Origin: Bacteroidetes oral taxon 274 str. F0058
GTDB lineage: Bacteria > Bacteroidota > Bacteroidia > Bacteroidales > Paludibacteraceae
Assembly: GCA_000163695.1 (NCBI GenBank)
Contig: GG774889.1
Coordinates: 314,476 to 357,962 of the forward strand
Reading direction: 5' to 3'
DNA: 43,487 nt
The translations under genes and the position numbers were made by a program. Under the pieces are notes generated by a model that saw only the letters and a program-made list of their open reading frames with translations, was not told where the DNA came from and ran no database searches. This document shows positions 25,229-34,818 of this stretch, one piece after another (position 1 is the first letter of the stretch; every line of letters begins with the position of its first letter).

Positions 25229-25939
25229 TCACTTCTCTACATACTCTACCTTGAAGCTTCCCACCCTGAAATTGACCTTTATTAGAATGGGTTTGCGTTT
25301 GTAATCGTCTGAGAAATATACAGATACCCCTTCTTTGCTAAACATCTTCACTCCGTCGAATATCGGTACGAATTTATGGCAGTTGTAGTATTTACCGTTT
25401 AGTTTTATTTTCTCTTTGCCTTTGTATACGATTTTGGTATTTACTATTTTTTCGTCGAAATATATTGGGAAAACAAGTACATCGTTGGTATTGAGTTTTG
25501 CCCAATTGTACGACCTAAGGGCGAAAATACCCGAAACAATGTCGTAATAACGGTCTGAGGTTTCGAAGCGTCCGTTTACGGAACTTTCCACGTAATTATC
25601 GTAATATACCACCTCTTCGTACTGGGAGTAGCTCCCCTCGTGTGCATCGCGGATAAACTTGTAGGGTTTTAGGGTCTGCTTCGAAAATATAGAACGGAAA
25701 ATATCGTGAAAATGGAATATGTCATTAACCAAACCGATGGAATACATATCGATTTTAACGTCATAACAGTCTACGTCATTGTATTTTACCTTTTTCGACG
25801 ATATTATTACCTCTCCTCCTTTGATAAACCCATATTTTGCATTGTATCGGAGAGTTTCGCCTTCGAAGTTAAAAACCTGCTGGGCTGTACCGCTTACGGT
25901 AAATATTAGAAAAATGATAGATAATGCGCTGTATTTCAT
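25229..25939 (-). CDS. DUF3108 domain-containing exported protein
   Basis: A 236-residue protein with a signal peptide (about 1-19, MKYSALSIIFLIFTVSGTAQ). The remainder matches the DUF3108 pattern: FEGETLRYNAKYGFIKGGEVII near the start split at the strand turn, a YSQYEEVVYYDNYVES centre, and a VPIFDGVKMFSKEGVSVYFS segment with an all-beta look. The function is unknown; the fold is thought to be lipocalin- or LolA-like in periplasmic proteins. I start at 25939 rather than 25978, since only the shorter form has a proper signal peptide. It follows the LolA-like gene by 58 bases. Confidence 0.83.
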   Translation of the reverse strand: MKYSALSIIFLIFTVSGTAQQVFNFEGETLRYNAKYGFIKGGEVIISSKKVKYNDVDCYDVKIDMYSIGLVNDIFHFHDIFRSIFSKQTLKPYKFIRDAHEGSYSQYEEVVYYDNYVESSVNGRFETSDRYYDIVSGIFALRSYNWAKLNTNDVLVFPIYFDEKIVNTKIVYKGKEKIKLNGKYYNCHKFVPIFDGVKMFSKEGVSVYFSDDYKRKPILIKVNFRVGSFKVEYVEK

Positions 25940-25997
25940 TGTGGTATGTGAAGCTGTTTGTCTGTTTGGATAGAGCAACTATCCGTGTGATAATATG

Positions 25998-26639
25998 TTA
26001 TCTTAGGTCGTTGACCGTTATTTTGGGGTAATTCTTGGCATTGAAAGTAAATGTTGTTGCATTGACCGTCAGAGGTTTGTAGCTGCCAAGTTCGAATGTT
26101 ATTCTCTGCCCGTTTCTGCTGGCAGACTCTATTTTTGTCAGTTCGTGTGTAGTCTTGTTTACAAATATACGGATTCGGAAAATATCCTCGTTTCTGTTGT
26201 TCGGATATAGGTTTATAGCATCTGTTTTTGCCGTTGTCAGCTCGGGGTCGAATACTACGCGGTATCTGTTTTTGTAGTTTTTGATGATAGCCACAGGCGA
26301 AATCTCTTGTAGCTCCTTGGCTGTAGGGTTCGATATCGATACTTCGTTCAGTTCGGGAAAAACTACCCATTGTGTTTTACCGTCGAAAAACACCTCCATA
26401 TCCTTGGTTTTCAGGTAAAACTTGTTGCCTGATAGTTTTATATCCATATTTTCGGTTGTAGCTTTGTCCTTATCGGGCTCTTTTATCGACATTTTGACAG
26501 TTGTGCCGTATGCGGTGTTGAGTTTTGCTGCAGCTTTGTCTATGGCGGCAATTGCCTGAGAATCGGATTTTATCTGGGCTGTGGCAGCTATGGCGATACA
26601 AAAAAATAATGTAAATGTAAGAATAATGTTATTTTTCAT
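25998..26639 (-). CDS. LolA-like outer membrane lipoprotein carrier protein
   Basis: A 213-residue exported protein with a signal peptide (about 1-21, ending in AATAQ). The body follows the LolA-like half-barrel pattern, with alternating strands such as TTVKMSIKEP, NKFYLKTKDMEVFFDG, KTQWVVFPELNEVSIS and THELTKIESASRNGQ. LolA proteins ferry lipoproteins across the periplasm; a LolC/E-type permease is encoded at 28480-29727. Sequence identity to classical LolA is low, so a specialised substrate is possible. Start at 26639 is chosen for the signal peptide. Confidence 0.75.
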   Translation of the reverse strand: MKNNIILTFTLFFCIAIAATAQIKSDSQAIAAIDKAAAKLNTAYGTTVKMSIKEPDKDKATTENMDIKLSGNKFYLKTKDMEVFFDGKTQWVVFPELNEVSISNPTAKELQEISPVAIIKNYKNRYRVVFDPELTTAKTDAINLYPNNRNEDIFRIRIFVNKTTHELTKIESASRNGQRITFELGSYKPLTVNATTFTFNAKNYPKITVNDLR

Positions 26640-26708
26640 CGAATTTGAAACTGTTGTTTTTGTGGTAAATATCAGCAATTATTATCCGGATAGACTAACA
26701 AGTGTGTC

Positions 26709-26716
26709 GAAAGTTA
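26709..26716 (-). promoter_or_regulatory. possible promoter -7 element of the LolA-like gene
   Basis: TAACTTTC on the minus strand differs from TAnnTTTG at the final base. It directly follows the U-tract of the upstream terminator and lies 70 bases before the start codon at 26639. Confidence 0.35.
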
Positions 26717-26748
26717 AAAAAAGAAGAGCTTTTCGCAAAACTCTTCTT
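26715..26748 (-). terminator. terminator of the HMA-domain gene
   Basis: On the minus strand AGAAGAG at 26747-26741 pairs with CTCTTCT at 26728-26722 around a 12-base loop, followed by a run of T at 26721-26715. It starts 10 bases after the stop codon. Confidence 0.75.
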
Positions 26749-26757
26749 TCTCCTTAT

Positions 26758-27120
26758 TCATTTGCTTCTGCAACAACTCCTGTTTTCTCTCATGGAATTT
26801 TGCGGCTGGGCGGTTGTTGCATCGCTTTTTGCCTCGTATCCCATCTTTGCGAGTGCTTGGCGGAGTTTTTCGGGAGTTGTCTCTTGCTTTTGATACACAA
26901 TTGTCAATTTTTGTGCTTTGAGGTCGAATACCAAATCTTTTACGCCTTTTTCGAGAGTGATTGCTTTCTCTATCTTAGCTTGGCAACGTTCGCAATGCAT
27001 ATTCGGTATGAAGTACACCACTTCCGATTGTACTGCTTTTGCGTTAGCCTTCCTCTCTTGTGCGTTAATCGATGTCAGTCCGACCAACAGGGCTATTACA
27101 ATAAATAATTTATTCCTCAT
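26758..27120 (-). CDS. exported heavy-metal-associated (HMA) domain protein
   Basis: A 120-residue protein with a signal peptide (MRNKLFIVIALLVGLTSINAQ, split at ~20) and one HMA domain (about 32-98). The metal site is MHCERC in the usual MxCxxC position, followed by the betaalphabetabetaalphabeta pattern (IEKAITLEKGVKDLVFDL, QKLTIVYQ, TPEKLRQALAKMGYEA). The tail carries an extra CC pair. It probably binds Cu+ or a similar soft metal in the periplasm. No transporter or sensor lies beside it. I start at 27120 because a longer frame to 27177 would bury the signal peptide. Confidence 0.85.
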   Translation of the reverse strand: MRNKLFIVIALLVGLTSINAQERKANAKAVQSEVVYFIPNMHCERCQAKIEKAITLEKGVKDLVFDLKAQKLTIVYQKQETTPEKLRQALAKMGYEAKSDATTAQPQNSMRENRSCCRSK

Positions 27121-27197
27121 TAATTTAAACTTCGTATGTGTTTTGTTTTGCACTCTGTGTGTTTGATATTTTTTCATACAAAAGGTTTAAATGACGA

Positions 27198-28277
27198 TTA
27201 AATAAATTTTTTACCGTCGGGCATAGCTTCCACATCTGCAACGAATTGACGTATTTTTGCCTCCTCATCTTTTTTGCAGATAAGCAATACGCCGTTGTAT
27301 TGTGCTATAAGGTATCCCTTCAAACCATCTATTACTGCCAGATTCCCTTCGGGCATAACTATGAGGTTGTCCGAGGCATCGTATATTTTTTTCATACATT
27401 TGTACGAGACATTGCCTTTCTCGTCGGAATAACCAATCTCGTACAGACTCTGCCAAGTGCCCAAATCCGACCACCCGAAGTCTGCCATCAGTACGTGGAC
27501 ACTGTCGGATTTTTCCATTATGCCGTAGTCTATGGATATATTTTTACAGGTGGGGTATATTTTGTCGATATAGTCTTGCTCTTTGTCTGTGTTATACAGT
27601 GCTTTGCCCTCTTTGAACTTCGATGATATCTCAGGCAGATATTTGTCGAATGCCTCTGTTATGGCATCGATATGCCAAAGGAACATTCCCGAATTCCAAT
27701 AAAACTCGTCCGATTTTAGGAATATCTCAGCCATTTCTCTATTCGGTTTCTCGGTGAATGTCTTCACCTTACGCAGAGCTCCGTCGCCGTCGGATATTTG
27801 TATGTATCCGTAGCCTGTCTCGGGGCGTGTGGGCTTCATACCCAGAGTGAGGAGCGAATGTTTATGCGTTTTTATAAAATCGAGACCCTCTCTGAGCACT
27901 CTCGTGTATTCTGCTTCGTTGGTAATCAGATGGTCTGACGGCACTACTATGATATTGGCATCGGAGCACATCGACTTTATTTTGTATACGGCGTATGCTA
28001 TACATGGAGCCGTATTGCGTCTCATCGGTTCGAGCAATACCTGCTCCTGCTTAAGCATCGGTAATTGGTCGATAATGAGTTTTTTGTATGCGGCATTGGA
28101 GACGATGTAGATATTTTCGGTCGGAACGAGGTCTTTGAACCTGTCGAATGTAATCTGTAAAAGCGAGCGTCCCGTGCCGAAAAAATCGAGAAACTGCTTT
28201 GGATAGTCGGATTTGCTGAAGGGCCAGAATCGGCTTCCTACCCCGCCTGCCATTATTATACAATAGTTGTTCTGCAT
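27198..28277 (-). CDS. manC: mannose-1-phosphate guanylyltransferase
   Basis: A 359-residue nucleotidyltransferase making GDP-mannose from mannose 1-phosphate and GTP. Visible motifs are IMAGGVGSRFWPFSKSDYPK (pyrophosphorylase signature with the activating Lys), VPSDHLI, PTRPETGYGYI and FTEKPNREMAEIFL. The C-terminal phosphomannose isomerase domain of bifunctional ManC is absent, so this is the single-domain form. It supplies GDP-Man or GDP-Fuc for surface glycans and protein O-glycosylation. The gene stands alone, with 202 bases to the permease gene upstream, in which I see no clear promoter. Confidence 0.93.
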   Translation of the reverse strand: MQNNYCIIMAGGVGSRFWPFSKSDYPKQFLDFFGTGRSLLQITFDRFKDLVPTENIYIVSNAAYKKLIIDQLPMLKQEQVLLEPMRRNTAPCIAYAVYKIKSMCSDANIIVVPSDHLITNEAEYTRVLREGLDFIKTHKHSLLTLGMKPTRPETGYGYIQISDGDGALRKVKTFTEKPNREMAEIFLKSDEFYWNSGMFLWHIDAITEAFDKYLPEISSKFKEGKALYNTDKEQDYIDKIYPTCKNISIDYGIMEKSDSVHVLMADFGWSDLGTWQSLYEIGYSDEKGNVSYKCMKKIYDASDNLIVMPEGNLAVIDGLKGYLIAQYNGVLLICKKDEEAKIRQFVADVEAMPDGKKFI

Positions 28278-28479
28278 ATAGAGTTAATAATATTTTAGTT
28301 ACAAAATCGAATGATAAAATGTTATAAAAATTCGGCGTAAAATTAATCATTTTTGTCGATATAGCAAAATAGTAATCATAATGGTCGATATACAGGAGTT
28401 TTACAAATAATAAACGCAATTGCCACAATGATATAATGTCTACTCAATACGCTATTTAACAGTGTATTATGTGTCGTGT

Positions 28480-29727
28480 TTATTCGAAACGTATCGATTT
28501 TGCGGGCGATATTTTGGTGATTATATGCGAAGGTAGCAGCATAATCAATACCGAGATAACAAAAACTCCTACGTTGAGAGCCGCTATCCACACTATATCA
28601 ATAGATACGGGTACAAAGTTTGTATAGTAATACTCGGGGTCGAGTGGAATTATGTGCAGAAAGTATTGGCATACGACAATAAGCAAACCTACGATATTGC
28701 CCCACAGCATTCCGCGTACGACGAAAAACATTGCATTTGTTACAAAGACTTCACGTATTTGTCGATTGCTCATACCCAGAGCTTTGAGTACTCCTATCGT
28801 TTGTGTGCGTTCGAGTATGATGATAAGCAGCCCTGAAATCATATTGAACCCCGCCACAGCCATCATCAGAACGAGTATGATGTAAGCATTGGTGTCGAGC
28901 ATATCGAGCCAGTTGAAAATCTGTGGGTACAACTCTTTTATTGTCTGGGTGTTGTATAGCAACTTGTTTTTGTCGAAGCGGTTGCCTACGAGAGCTTGAA
29001 TATCGTTTGCAGTCTCATCGAGACGGTCGAAGTTTTTTAGCGTTATCTCCACAGCACTGACAGACGTGCTATCCCAGCCGTTGAGAGTCTGTATCTCTTG
29101 CGACCGACATAATACAAAAAGATTATCGAAGTCCGAATATGTAGTGGAATATATGCCTGAGATCTTAAATTTGCGTGCCCTTACCTGTTGTTGGAAAAAG
29201 TATGCAAATACCTCGTCGCCAAGTCCTATTTTGAGCTGTTTCGCCAGTTTGTCGGAGATAATCATTTTGTTTTTGTCGTCAGATTTGCCAAAATCTGGTA
29301 TGTTGCCTTCGATTAGATTCTTGCGAAAAAAACGCCAGTCGTAGCTACTATCTACTCCTTTGAAAACCACTGCCTTGAAGTTGTCGTCGGTCTTTATAAT
29401 GCCCGGTTTGGTGACGATATACTCAACTCTGTCTACCTCAGGCATTTGCGATATGTTCAGTCTTGTGGGATTATCCACGCTGATTGGTTTGCGGTCGAAA
29501 GAGCTACTACTATCGTACGACAAAATCTGTATGTGTGAACCGAAACCGACCACTTGTGCCGAGACCTCTTTTTTGAAACCGATTACGACACAGACCGATA
29601 TTATCATCACCGCCAGACCGATGGCTATGCCGAATGTGGCAATCCTTACACCTTTTCTTTTTGTGGTTTTGCCCTTTTTGTTTTTGTTGTAAATAAATCT
29701 TTTTGCCAGAAAATATTGCAAACGCAT
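28480..29727 (-). CDS. LolC/LolE-type ABC transporter permease (FtsX family)
   Basis: A 415-residue inner-membrane permease. TM1 lies at about residues 26-52 (IATFGIAIGLAVMIISVCVV), followed by a large periplasmic MacB-like domain (about 55-270) and three TM helices (about 275-300, 320-350 and 375-400). TQTIGVLKALGMSNRQIR is the FtsX-family coupling segment. Such proteins release lipoproteins to LolA or export other substrates, with an ATPase encoded elsewhere. It is the third gene of a TPR-queA-permease run, 45 bases after queA. Confidence 0.88.
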   Translation of the reverse strand: MRLQYFLAKRFIYNKNKKGKTTKRKGVRIATFGIAIGLAVMIISVCVVIGFKKEVSAQVVGFGSHIQILSYDSSSSFDRKPISVDNPTRLNISQMPEVDRVEYIVTKPGIIKTDDNFKAVVFKGVDSSYDWRFFRKNLIEGNIPDFGKSDDKNKMIISDKLAKQLKIGLGDEVFAYFFQQQVRARKFKISGIYSTTYSDFDNLFVLCRSQEIQTLNGWDSTSVSAVEITLKNFDRLDETANDIQALVGNRFDKNKLLYNTQTIKELYPQIFNWLDMLDTNAYIILVLMMAVAGFNMISGLLIIILERTQTIGVLKALGMSNRQIREVFVTNAMFFVVRGMLWGNIVGLLIVVCQYFLHIIPLDPEYYYTNFVPVSIDIVWIAALNVGVFVISVLIMLLPSHIITKISPAKSIRFE

Positions 29728-29772
29728 AACGATAAGTCTTTTTCGATATAATATCTTTTGTGAAACAGCATA

Positions 29773-31008
29773 TTACTGTGTGCTGTTGTTTGTCAGAAGC
29801 GAACTGTCGCCATAGCTCAGAAATCTGAAATTGTGTCCCAAGGCAAAGTCGTAAATCTTTCGACGATTGTCGTCGCCCACAAAAGCAGATACGAGCAGAA
29901 GCAGTGTACTACGTGGTTGGTGGAAGTTGGTAATCAGTTTGTTAACAATCCTAAATTTAAAGCCCGGCACTATCATTATCTGTGTTTTTGCCACGATAAA
30001 ATCCAACTTATTGTCTCTCATATATTCTATAATAGTTTCTATTGACTTTCGTGGCGACATTTCGCAGCCATTATTTTCGTATGCTTCCCACTGCGATACC
30101 TCGAAGACAGGAGACGGTTCGTTTTTTGCGATGTGGCAACCAATGTAGTAAAGGCTCTCTAACGTTCTGACCGACGTGGTGCCCACAGCCACGATAGAGT
30201 CTATATTGTCGGCGATGAGTTCGAGCGACGATAGACCGACGGCAAATACCTCGGTATGCATCTGGTGTTCGGCAATGTTGTCTGTCTTCACCGGTTGGAA
30301 AGTGCCTGCCCCGATATGCAGCGTTATTTCGGTAGAGTCGATGCCTTTCGATGTAAGTCGCTGCAATATGCGGTCGGTGAAGTGTAAGCCGGCTGTGGGT
30401 GCTGCCACAGACCCCAATACCTTGGAGTATGTCGTTTGGTATGTGAGGCTGTCTGCCGACTCTGTCTTTCTATTGAGGTACGGAGGTATGGGCAGTTCTC
30501 CCAGATGTGCCAGTATCTGAGCGAAGGTTATGTCCGAGTTGTCCCAGGCAAACTCTACCTCGTGTGCCATATTATTGAGAGGGTTACGATACCTTACCTC
30601 GATGTTACACCGCTTGCCGTCGATGTCGGCGGTTTGGTGCAGTGTTTCGCTCTTCCAACGTCTGAGATTGCCCACCATAACTTTCCATACGCAGCTATTG
30701 ACCGATGATAGCGACAGTTGATAGTCGCTCGGCAGTAGCGGCTCGAGGCAGAAAATCTCAATTTCCGCTCCTGTGGACTTGACGAACCGCAGGCGGGCGT
30801 GGATTACTTTCGTATTATTAAAGACAAGAAAGTCTTTTGAGTCCAACAATTCGGGTAGGTCGGCGAAGCCTTTTTTTTCGATGTCTTTTCCGTCGAAAAA
30901 AAGTAACATAGAGGCATCTCGCTCAGGTAGAGGATATCGGGCTATCCGCTCCGATGGCAGAGGGTAGTCGTAGTCGTTTATATCGATATTATGCGGAATG
31001 TAAGTCAT
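29773..31008 (-). CDS. queA: S-adenosylmethionine:tRNA ribosyltransferase-isomerase (QueA)
   Basis: A 411-residue QueA, which makes epoxyqueuosine in tRNA by transferring the ribosyl group of SAM to preQ1-modified tRNA. The family opening YDYPLPSERIARYPLPERDASM, the VFNNTKVIHARLRF strand, SVAAPTAGLHFTDRIL, ITLHIGAGTFQPVKTD and the NFHQPRSTLLLLVSAF end are all present. It is longer than the ~350-residue E. coli enzyme because of an insertion around 115-165, usual in this phylum. Its ATG overlaps the stop of the upstream TPR gene by one base (TAATG), indicating translational coupling. Confidence 0.95.
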   Translation of the reverse strand: MTYIPHNIDINDYDYPLPSERIARYPLPERDASMLLFFDGKDIEKKGFADLPELLDSKDFLVFNNTKVIHARLRFVKSTGAEIEIFCLEPLLPSDYQLSLSSVNSCVWKVMVGNLRRWKSETLHQTADIDGKRCNIEVRYRNPLNNMAHEVEFAWDNSDITFAQILAHLGELPIPPYLNRKTESADSLTYQTTYSKVLGSVAAPTAGLHFTDRILQRLTSKGIDSTEITLHIGAGTFQPVKTDNIAEHQMHTEVFAVGLSSLELIADNIDSIVAVGTTSVRTLESLYYIGCHIAKNEPSPVFEVSQWEAYENNGCEMSPRKSIETIIEYMRDNKLDFIVAKTQIMIVPGFKFRIVNKLITNFHQPRSTLLLLVSAFVGDDNRRKIYDFALGHNFRFLSYGDSSLLTNNSTQ

Positions 31009-33236
31009 TATCTGAATTTATCTATTAAAACTACTTCCAATACGAGTTCGATAGTGTCTTTTCTTACCCCGTTGTGTAGCAGTATTTCTACGTCGCGATA
31101 ATACTCTTCTAAAAATCCTTTGAGGTCTTTTGCCATTGCTATTGCTTTCTTGTAATGCTCCAAAGCGACTTGTCGGTTTTTTTTGACAAGTGCGATATGC
31201 CCTGCCAATACGAAGTCGCGTATCTCGGTAAACTGCTCTTCGTTGCTTTTCGACAATTGCGAGGCTTGCTCTATTTTGCCGCAGTATAACAGACACAGTG
31301 TCAGTACGAACTTGATACGTGGGTAGTCTGGCTTGAGGTAGTTTATCTTGTAGAGCAAAGACAGAGCATCGTCATATTGCCGCAATTCGATATAACATAT
31401 TGCTTGTCTGAATATTATCTTGAAGTCCTCTTTGTTGTTGTCCAATATTTTTTCATAGCAGTCTACGGCTTTATGTATCTCGCCCAATTGTCTGTAACAG
31501 AACGCAAGACGACGCAGATACCATATCTTGTTACCATCGAGCCCTTCGGCTATGATGTAGTAATTGACGGCATTGACGTAATCGCCTACTTGCTGATACG
31601 AATAGGCTATATTTCGATATGTTTCGAAATCTTGTTCGGGAGCATCGAGTATCTGCTTGTAGACCTCTATTGCTTGCGGATAATGATTGTACTGATAGTA
31701 ATAATCGGCGATTTTACGTTTGTCGTCGGTAGAGGCGAATATGGCGTCGAACATTTTCGATTTGAAAAGATTCAAAACATTCGTCAGCGGGTTCTCGAAA
31801 TCGTTGTGGCGGGGGAAATAAGTATAAAATCTGTACAAATCCAATATGTAATGGTTTGATATCTGTTGTATATCGGATAGTTTGTTTGTCTGTCTCATCT
31901 CTTTTATCATTTCGTCGAGTTGCTCTTTCTCTTCTTTCATAGCAAATTCGACGGCAGTGAGCTGATTGTCGGGTAGTTGTAGCATATTAAGCGAAAACGA
32001 GAATTTGTCCGAATTGCACATCATCGGATTGGTGGTGACGGACTCGGCCAAACTTGCTTTCTGGTCGAATAGGCGTCGGACGTATGGATTTTTTTTATCG
32101 AACGGCAGAAGCCAATTCTCTATGAAGCCGAAAAACGGGAAGTTCTTCATATTGGCGAAAGTGCCGGCAAAGACGTCAGACCCACTCATTTGCAGCTCGG
32201 TGAAATCGTTTATCTTGTCCGAGAAATCTATTCGGTCGAGGATATTCTCTATGCGTGGTTTTATCTTTTCGCTGTCTTCGTCGAAGTTCATATCTTCGAG
32301 GTTGTCTTGTATTATGGGCGATATTTTTATCAATTCGGGCATTATCTCTTCGCTTATTTGTTTCGACAGTTTGCTTGTCTCTGTGGTGCGAACTATCTGA
32401 AATACTATGGTAGATAATTCTTTGACCCAATCTTCGTTCTTACACAGAAAAGTTATTCGGTTTTTGATATGCTCTTCGTATTCAATCATATACCCATACT
32501 TGGCGATTATAAGCACTATACCAACCAAAGCTCTTTGGCGGAGCATATTGTTGTCGTGTTCGGCAAAAGACAATATGATATTGACTTTTTTGGCATCGAA
32601 AAATCGCAGGACACTTATTGTCAGAGCCGAGATGGCTATACAACGGGCATCTGAGGGCACATCGTCACTGTTGATAATATTTTTTATAATATCCAATTCT
32701 TCGTCCGACAGAGTGTTTATCAGTAATATATTGGTGAAAAGCGGAGATAAGGCTTTCTGGTATTCTGTCATTAAGTCGTTCCAATAATCGGTATTAGAGA
32801 GCTCAGTATCGCCGATGTCGTTTTTTGAAGCTTTATGTAGGGCTTCCAACATAGGCGTAATCTTGTCGAACCCCGTTACTATATCGTTGAAGAAGAAATT
32901 GGGATTGGTCGCCAACAACCGCTGCCCCTCGTATTCGAGTTGGTTCGAGTGTCTTAGGAGGAAAGCGTCTTTTGCCCTCATTGTTAGCATAAACAAATTG
33001 AATATCAACTGGTTGTATATGGTGCTTTGAGACGCACCAATTTGCTGCGGATTAAGCAACTTATACGAAAGCATTTGTTGATAAGTAGACGAATATTCGT
33101 CCATTTCCACAGACATACCCCAGTCGTTTATCTCTTTTATCATCTTGCGTATGAGGAAAAAAGCTTCTGCCACAGAGGCTGTATACAGTTTTTCGTTTAC
33201 TGTGTTGTAAAGGTTCAATATGTCGTTGATTGTCAT
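31008..33236 (-). CDS. large TPR-repeat protein of unknown function
   Basis: A 742-residue mostly helical protein without signal peptide. The N-terminal ~450 residues have no motif I recognise. The C-terminal part (about 520-720) holds several tetratricopeptide repeats (IADYYYQYNHYPQAIEVYKQ, NIAYSYQQVGDYVNAVNYY, LAFCYRQLGEIHKAVDCYEK, QAICYIELRQYDDALSLLYK). Proteins of this type are found widely in Bacteroidales and are usually unnamed. Its first-gene position before queA, sharing the TAATG junction, suggests cotranslation rather than a proven functional link. A -7 element lies at 33277-33284. Confidence 0.8.
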   Translation of the reverse strand: MTINDILNLYNTVNEKLYTASVAEAFFLIRKMIKEINDWGMSVEMDEYSSTYQQMLSYKLLNPQQIGASQSTIYNQLIFNLFMLTMRAKDAFLLRHSNQLEYEGQRLLATNPNFFFNDIVTGFDKITPMLEALHKASKNDIGDTELSNTDYWNDLMTEYQKALSPLFTNILLINTLSDEELDIIKNIINSDDVPSDARCIAISALTISVLRFFDAKKVNIILSFAEHDNNMLRQRALVGIVLIIAKYGYMIEYEEHIKNRITFLCKNEDWVKELSTIVFQIVRTTETSKLSKQISEEIMPELIKISPIIQDNLEDMNFDEDSEKIKPRIENILDRIDFSDKINDFTELQMSGSDVFAGTFANMKNFPFFGFIENWLLPFDKKNPYVRRLFDQKASLAESVTTNPMMCNSDKFSFSLNMLQLPDNQLTAVEFAMKEEKEQLDEMIKEMRQTNKLSDIQQISNHYILDLYRFYTYFPRHNDFENPLTNVLNLFKSKMFDAIFASTDDKRKIADYYYQYNHYPQAIEVYKQILDAPEQDFETYRNIAYSYQQVGDYVNAVNYYIIAEGLDGNKIWYLRRLAFCYRQLGEIHKAVDCYEKILDNNKEDFKIIFRQAICYIELRQYDDALSLLYKINYLKPDYPRIKFVLTLCLLYCGKIEQASQLSKSNEEQFTEIRDFVLAGHIALVKKNRQVALEHYKKAIAMAKDLKGFLEEYYRDVEILLHNGVRKDTIELVLEVVLIDKFR

Positions 33237-33276
33237 ATTTGTATTGAGTGATTTTGCTTTGTTTCAGATTAAACTT

Positions 33277-33284
33277 CAAAATTA
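33277..33284 (-). promoter_or_regulatory. promoter -7 element of the TPR-queA-permease operon
   Basis: TAATTTTG on the minus strand lies 40 bases before the start codon at 33236. Confidence 0.5.
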
Positions 33285-33314
33285 TGTATTTTTTACCGAA
33301 TATACAAAATCGAT

Positions 33315-34664
33315 TTATCTGCCTATTTTCATACGCTTAGCGGTAATAACGAACAGGACGGCGGCAACGACGAAAGTGAGAAATTCGGCAGAGGCGATTG
33401 TAAGCCAAACACCCTGTTCGCCCAGTATAGGCGGTAATATCATAATACCCAGAGCTATAAATACTACTCCGCGAAGCATCGCTACCACAATAGAGCCGAG
33501 AGCATTGCCGATAGAGGTAAAGAAGCTGGTGATAAGTATATTAAGTCCATTTACCAAAAACACGAATGAAAATATCCGTAATCCGCTCTGTGCCATCGAC
33601 ATTACACGGCTGCTCTCTTTGTTGAGGAAGATATCTATTGCCAGATTGCCGAAAAAATGTAGAAACAAAAAGATTAATACCCCTATAATCAGATTCATAC
33701 GTGCTACGAACTTTGTCATACCGAGCAGACGTCTGTAATTACGAGCTCCGTAATTGTAACTCATCACGGGAATAAGCCCGTCGGAGATACCAAGAAATAT
33801 GAGTATGCCTATAAAATTGATATAACTGATTACCGTATACGTCGATACACCTTCGGCTCCCGCCATTTTTATCATTGTATTGTTGATTATCAATATACTG
33901 ATGGCAGACGAAAGCTCCGATACGCCCTCCGACGAGCCGTTGTACATAGCTCGGAACAATATTCGGTGGGAGAATTTGCCTTTTAACATAGATATCGTCT
34001 GCTTGGGGTCGAACGTAAAGCGCCCCGAAACGAACAGACCGATAGTAAAAGCACAGCTTGTAGCGAGGCTTGCTCCCATTGTGCCCATATCGAAATATAT
34101 TACAAATATCAGACTGAGAATTATGTTGAGTACCACCACTAAGCTCATTATCACCGTAGAAGCGATGGGGCGTCCCATTGCTTTGAGCATAAGGTCGGAG
34201 TAGAAACATAACGACACAGGCAGCAGAAACGGTACAAGTCCCTTGAAATAACCTACCGAATAGGGCATAAGTACGTCGTTGGCTCCTAGCAACCGTATGA
34301 AAGGCTCGGCAAAAAGCCACAGCAAGCCCGAACATACGATACTTATTGCCGTCAGTGCCCAGAAACCTGTGGTCATAGCCTTCTGAGCCTTAGGTATATC
34401 GTTTGCTCCAAGCCCGTGTCCTACGACTGTCTGGCAACCAATGCCTACCGTAAGCGACACCACCATAAGTACACTAAAAAGAGGCAGAATGATATTGATG
34501 CCGCCCAGAGCTTTATCGCCGATATAATTGCCTACCACTATGCCGTCGATAAGGCTTTGTAAGCCGAAAAACAGCATCGATATCACACTTGGAGCAGCGT
34601 ATTTGATTAATATTGTGCCGATAGAGCCTTGTTCGAGCTCCGACCTTTTGGATTCTTCCATCAT
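33315..34664 (-). CDS. MATE-family efflux transporter
   Basis: A 449-residue inner-membrane transporter with about 12 hydrophobic helices, in two related halves. MATE features are KYAAPSVISMLFFGLQSLID in TM1, the VGIGCQTVVGHGLGAND loop, FKGLVPFLLPVSLCFYSDLM, and the second-half GISDGLIPVMSYNYGARN. It resembles the MepA/DinF-like branch that exports cationic drugs using Na+ or H+; the real substrate cannot be told. It is monocistronic, with its own -7 element. Confidence 0.92.
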   Translation of the reverse strand: MMEESKRSELEQGSIGTILIKYAAPSVISMLFFGLQSLIDGIVVGNYIGDKALGGINIILPLFSVLMVVSLTVGIGCQTVVGHGLGANDIPKAQKAMTTGFWALTAISIVCSGLLWLFAEPFIRLLGANDVLMPYSVGYFKGLVPFLLPVSLCFYSDLMLKAMGRPIASTVIMSLVVVLNIILSLIFVIYFDMGTMGASLATSCAFTIGLFVSGRFTFDPKQTISMLKGKFSHRILFRAMYNGSSEGVSELSSAISILIINNTMIKMAGAEGVSTYTVISYINFIGILIFLGISDGLIPVMSYNYGARNYRRLLGMTKFVARMNLIIGVLIFLFLHFFGNLAIDIFLNKESSRVMSMAQSGLRIFSFVFLVNGLNILITSFFTSIGNALGSIVVAMLRGVVFIALGIMILPPILGEQGVWLTIASAEFLTFVVAAVLFVITAKRMKIGR

Positions 34665-34713
34665 ACTTTTAATGAATAGCTGTATTCTGTCCCGATATTA
34701 TCGAAAAAGGAGT

Positions 34714-34722
34714 GCAAATGTA
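34714..34722 (-). promoter_or_regulatory. MATE gene promoter -7 element
   Basis: TACATTTGC on the minus strand lies 49 bases before the start codon at 34664. Confidence 0.55.
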
Positions 34723-34818
34723 CTATTTTTTCCCGATTGTCGTCAGAGACGGTAAAAACTCTTTGTCTTTACGAAAAGAAAACCGTGATGTTGTAAAAAA
34801 ATCGTGTGTGTCAGCTGT

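Noticed and set aside
33315..34664. Long opposite-strand and alternate frames inside the MATE gene
   Set aside because: They are overlapped by a clear 12-helix transporter and show no domain of their own.
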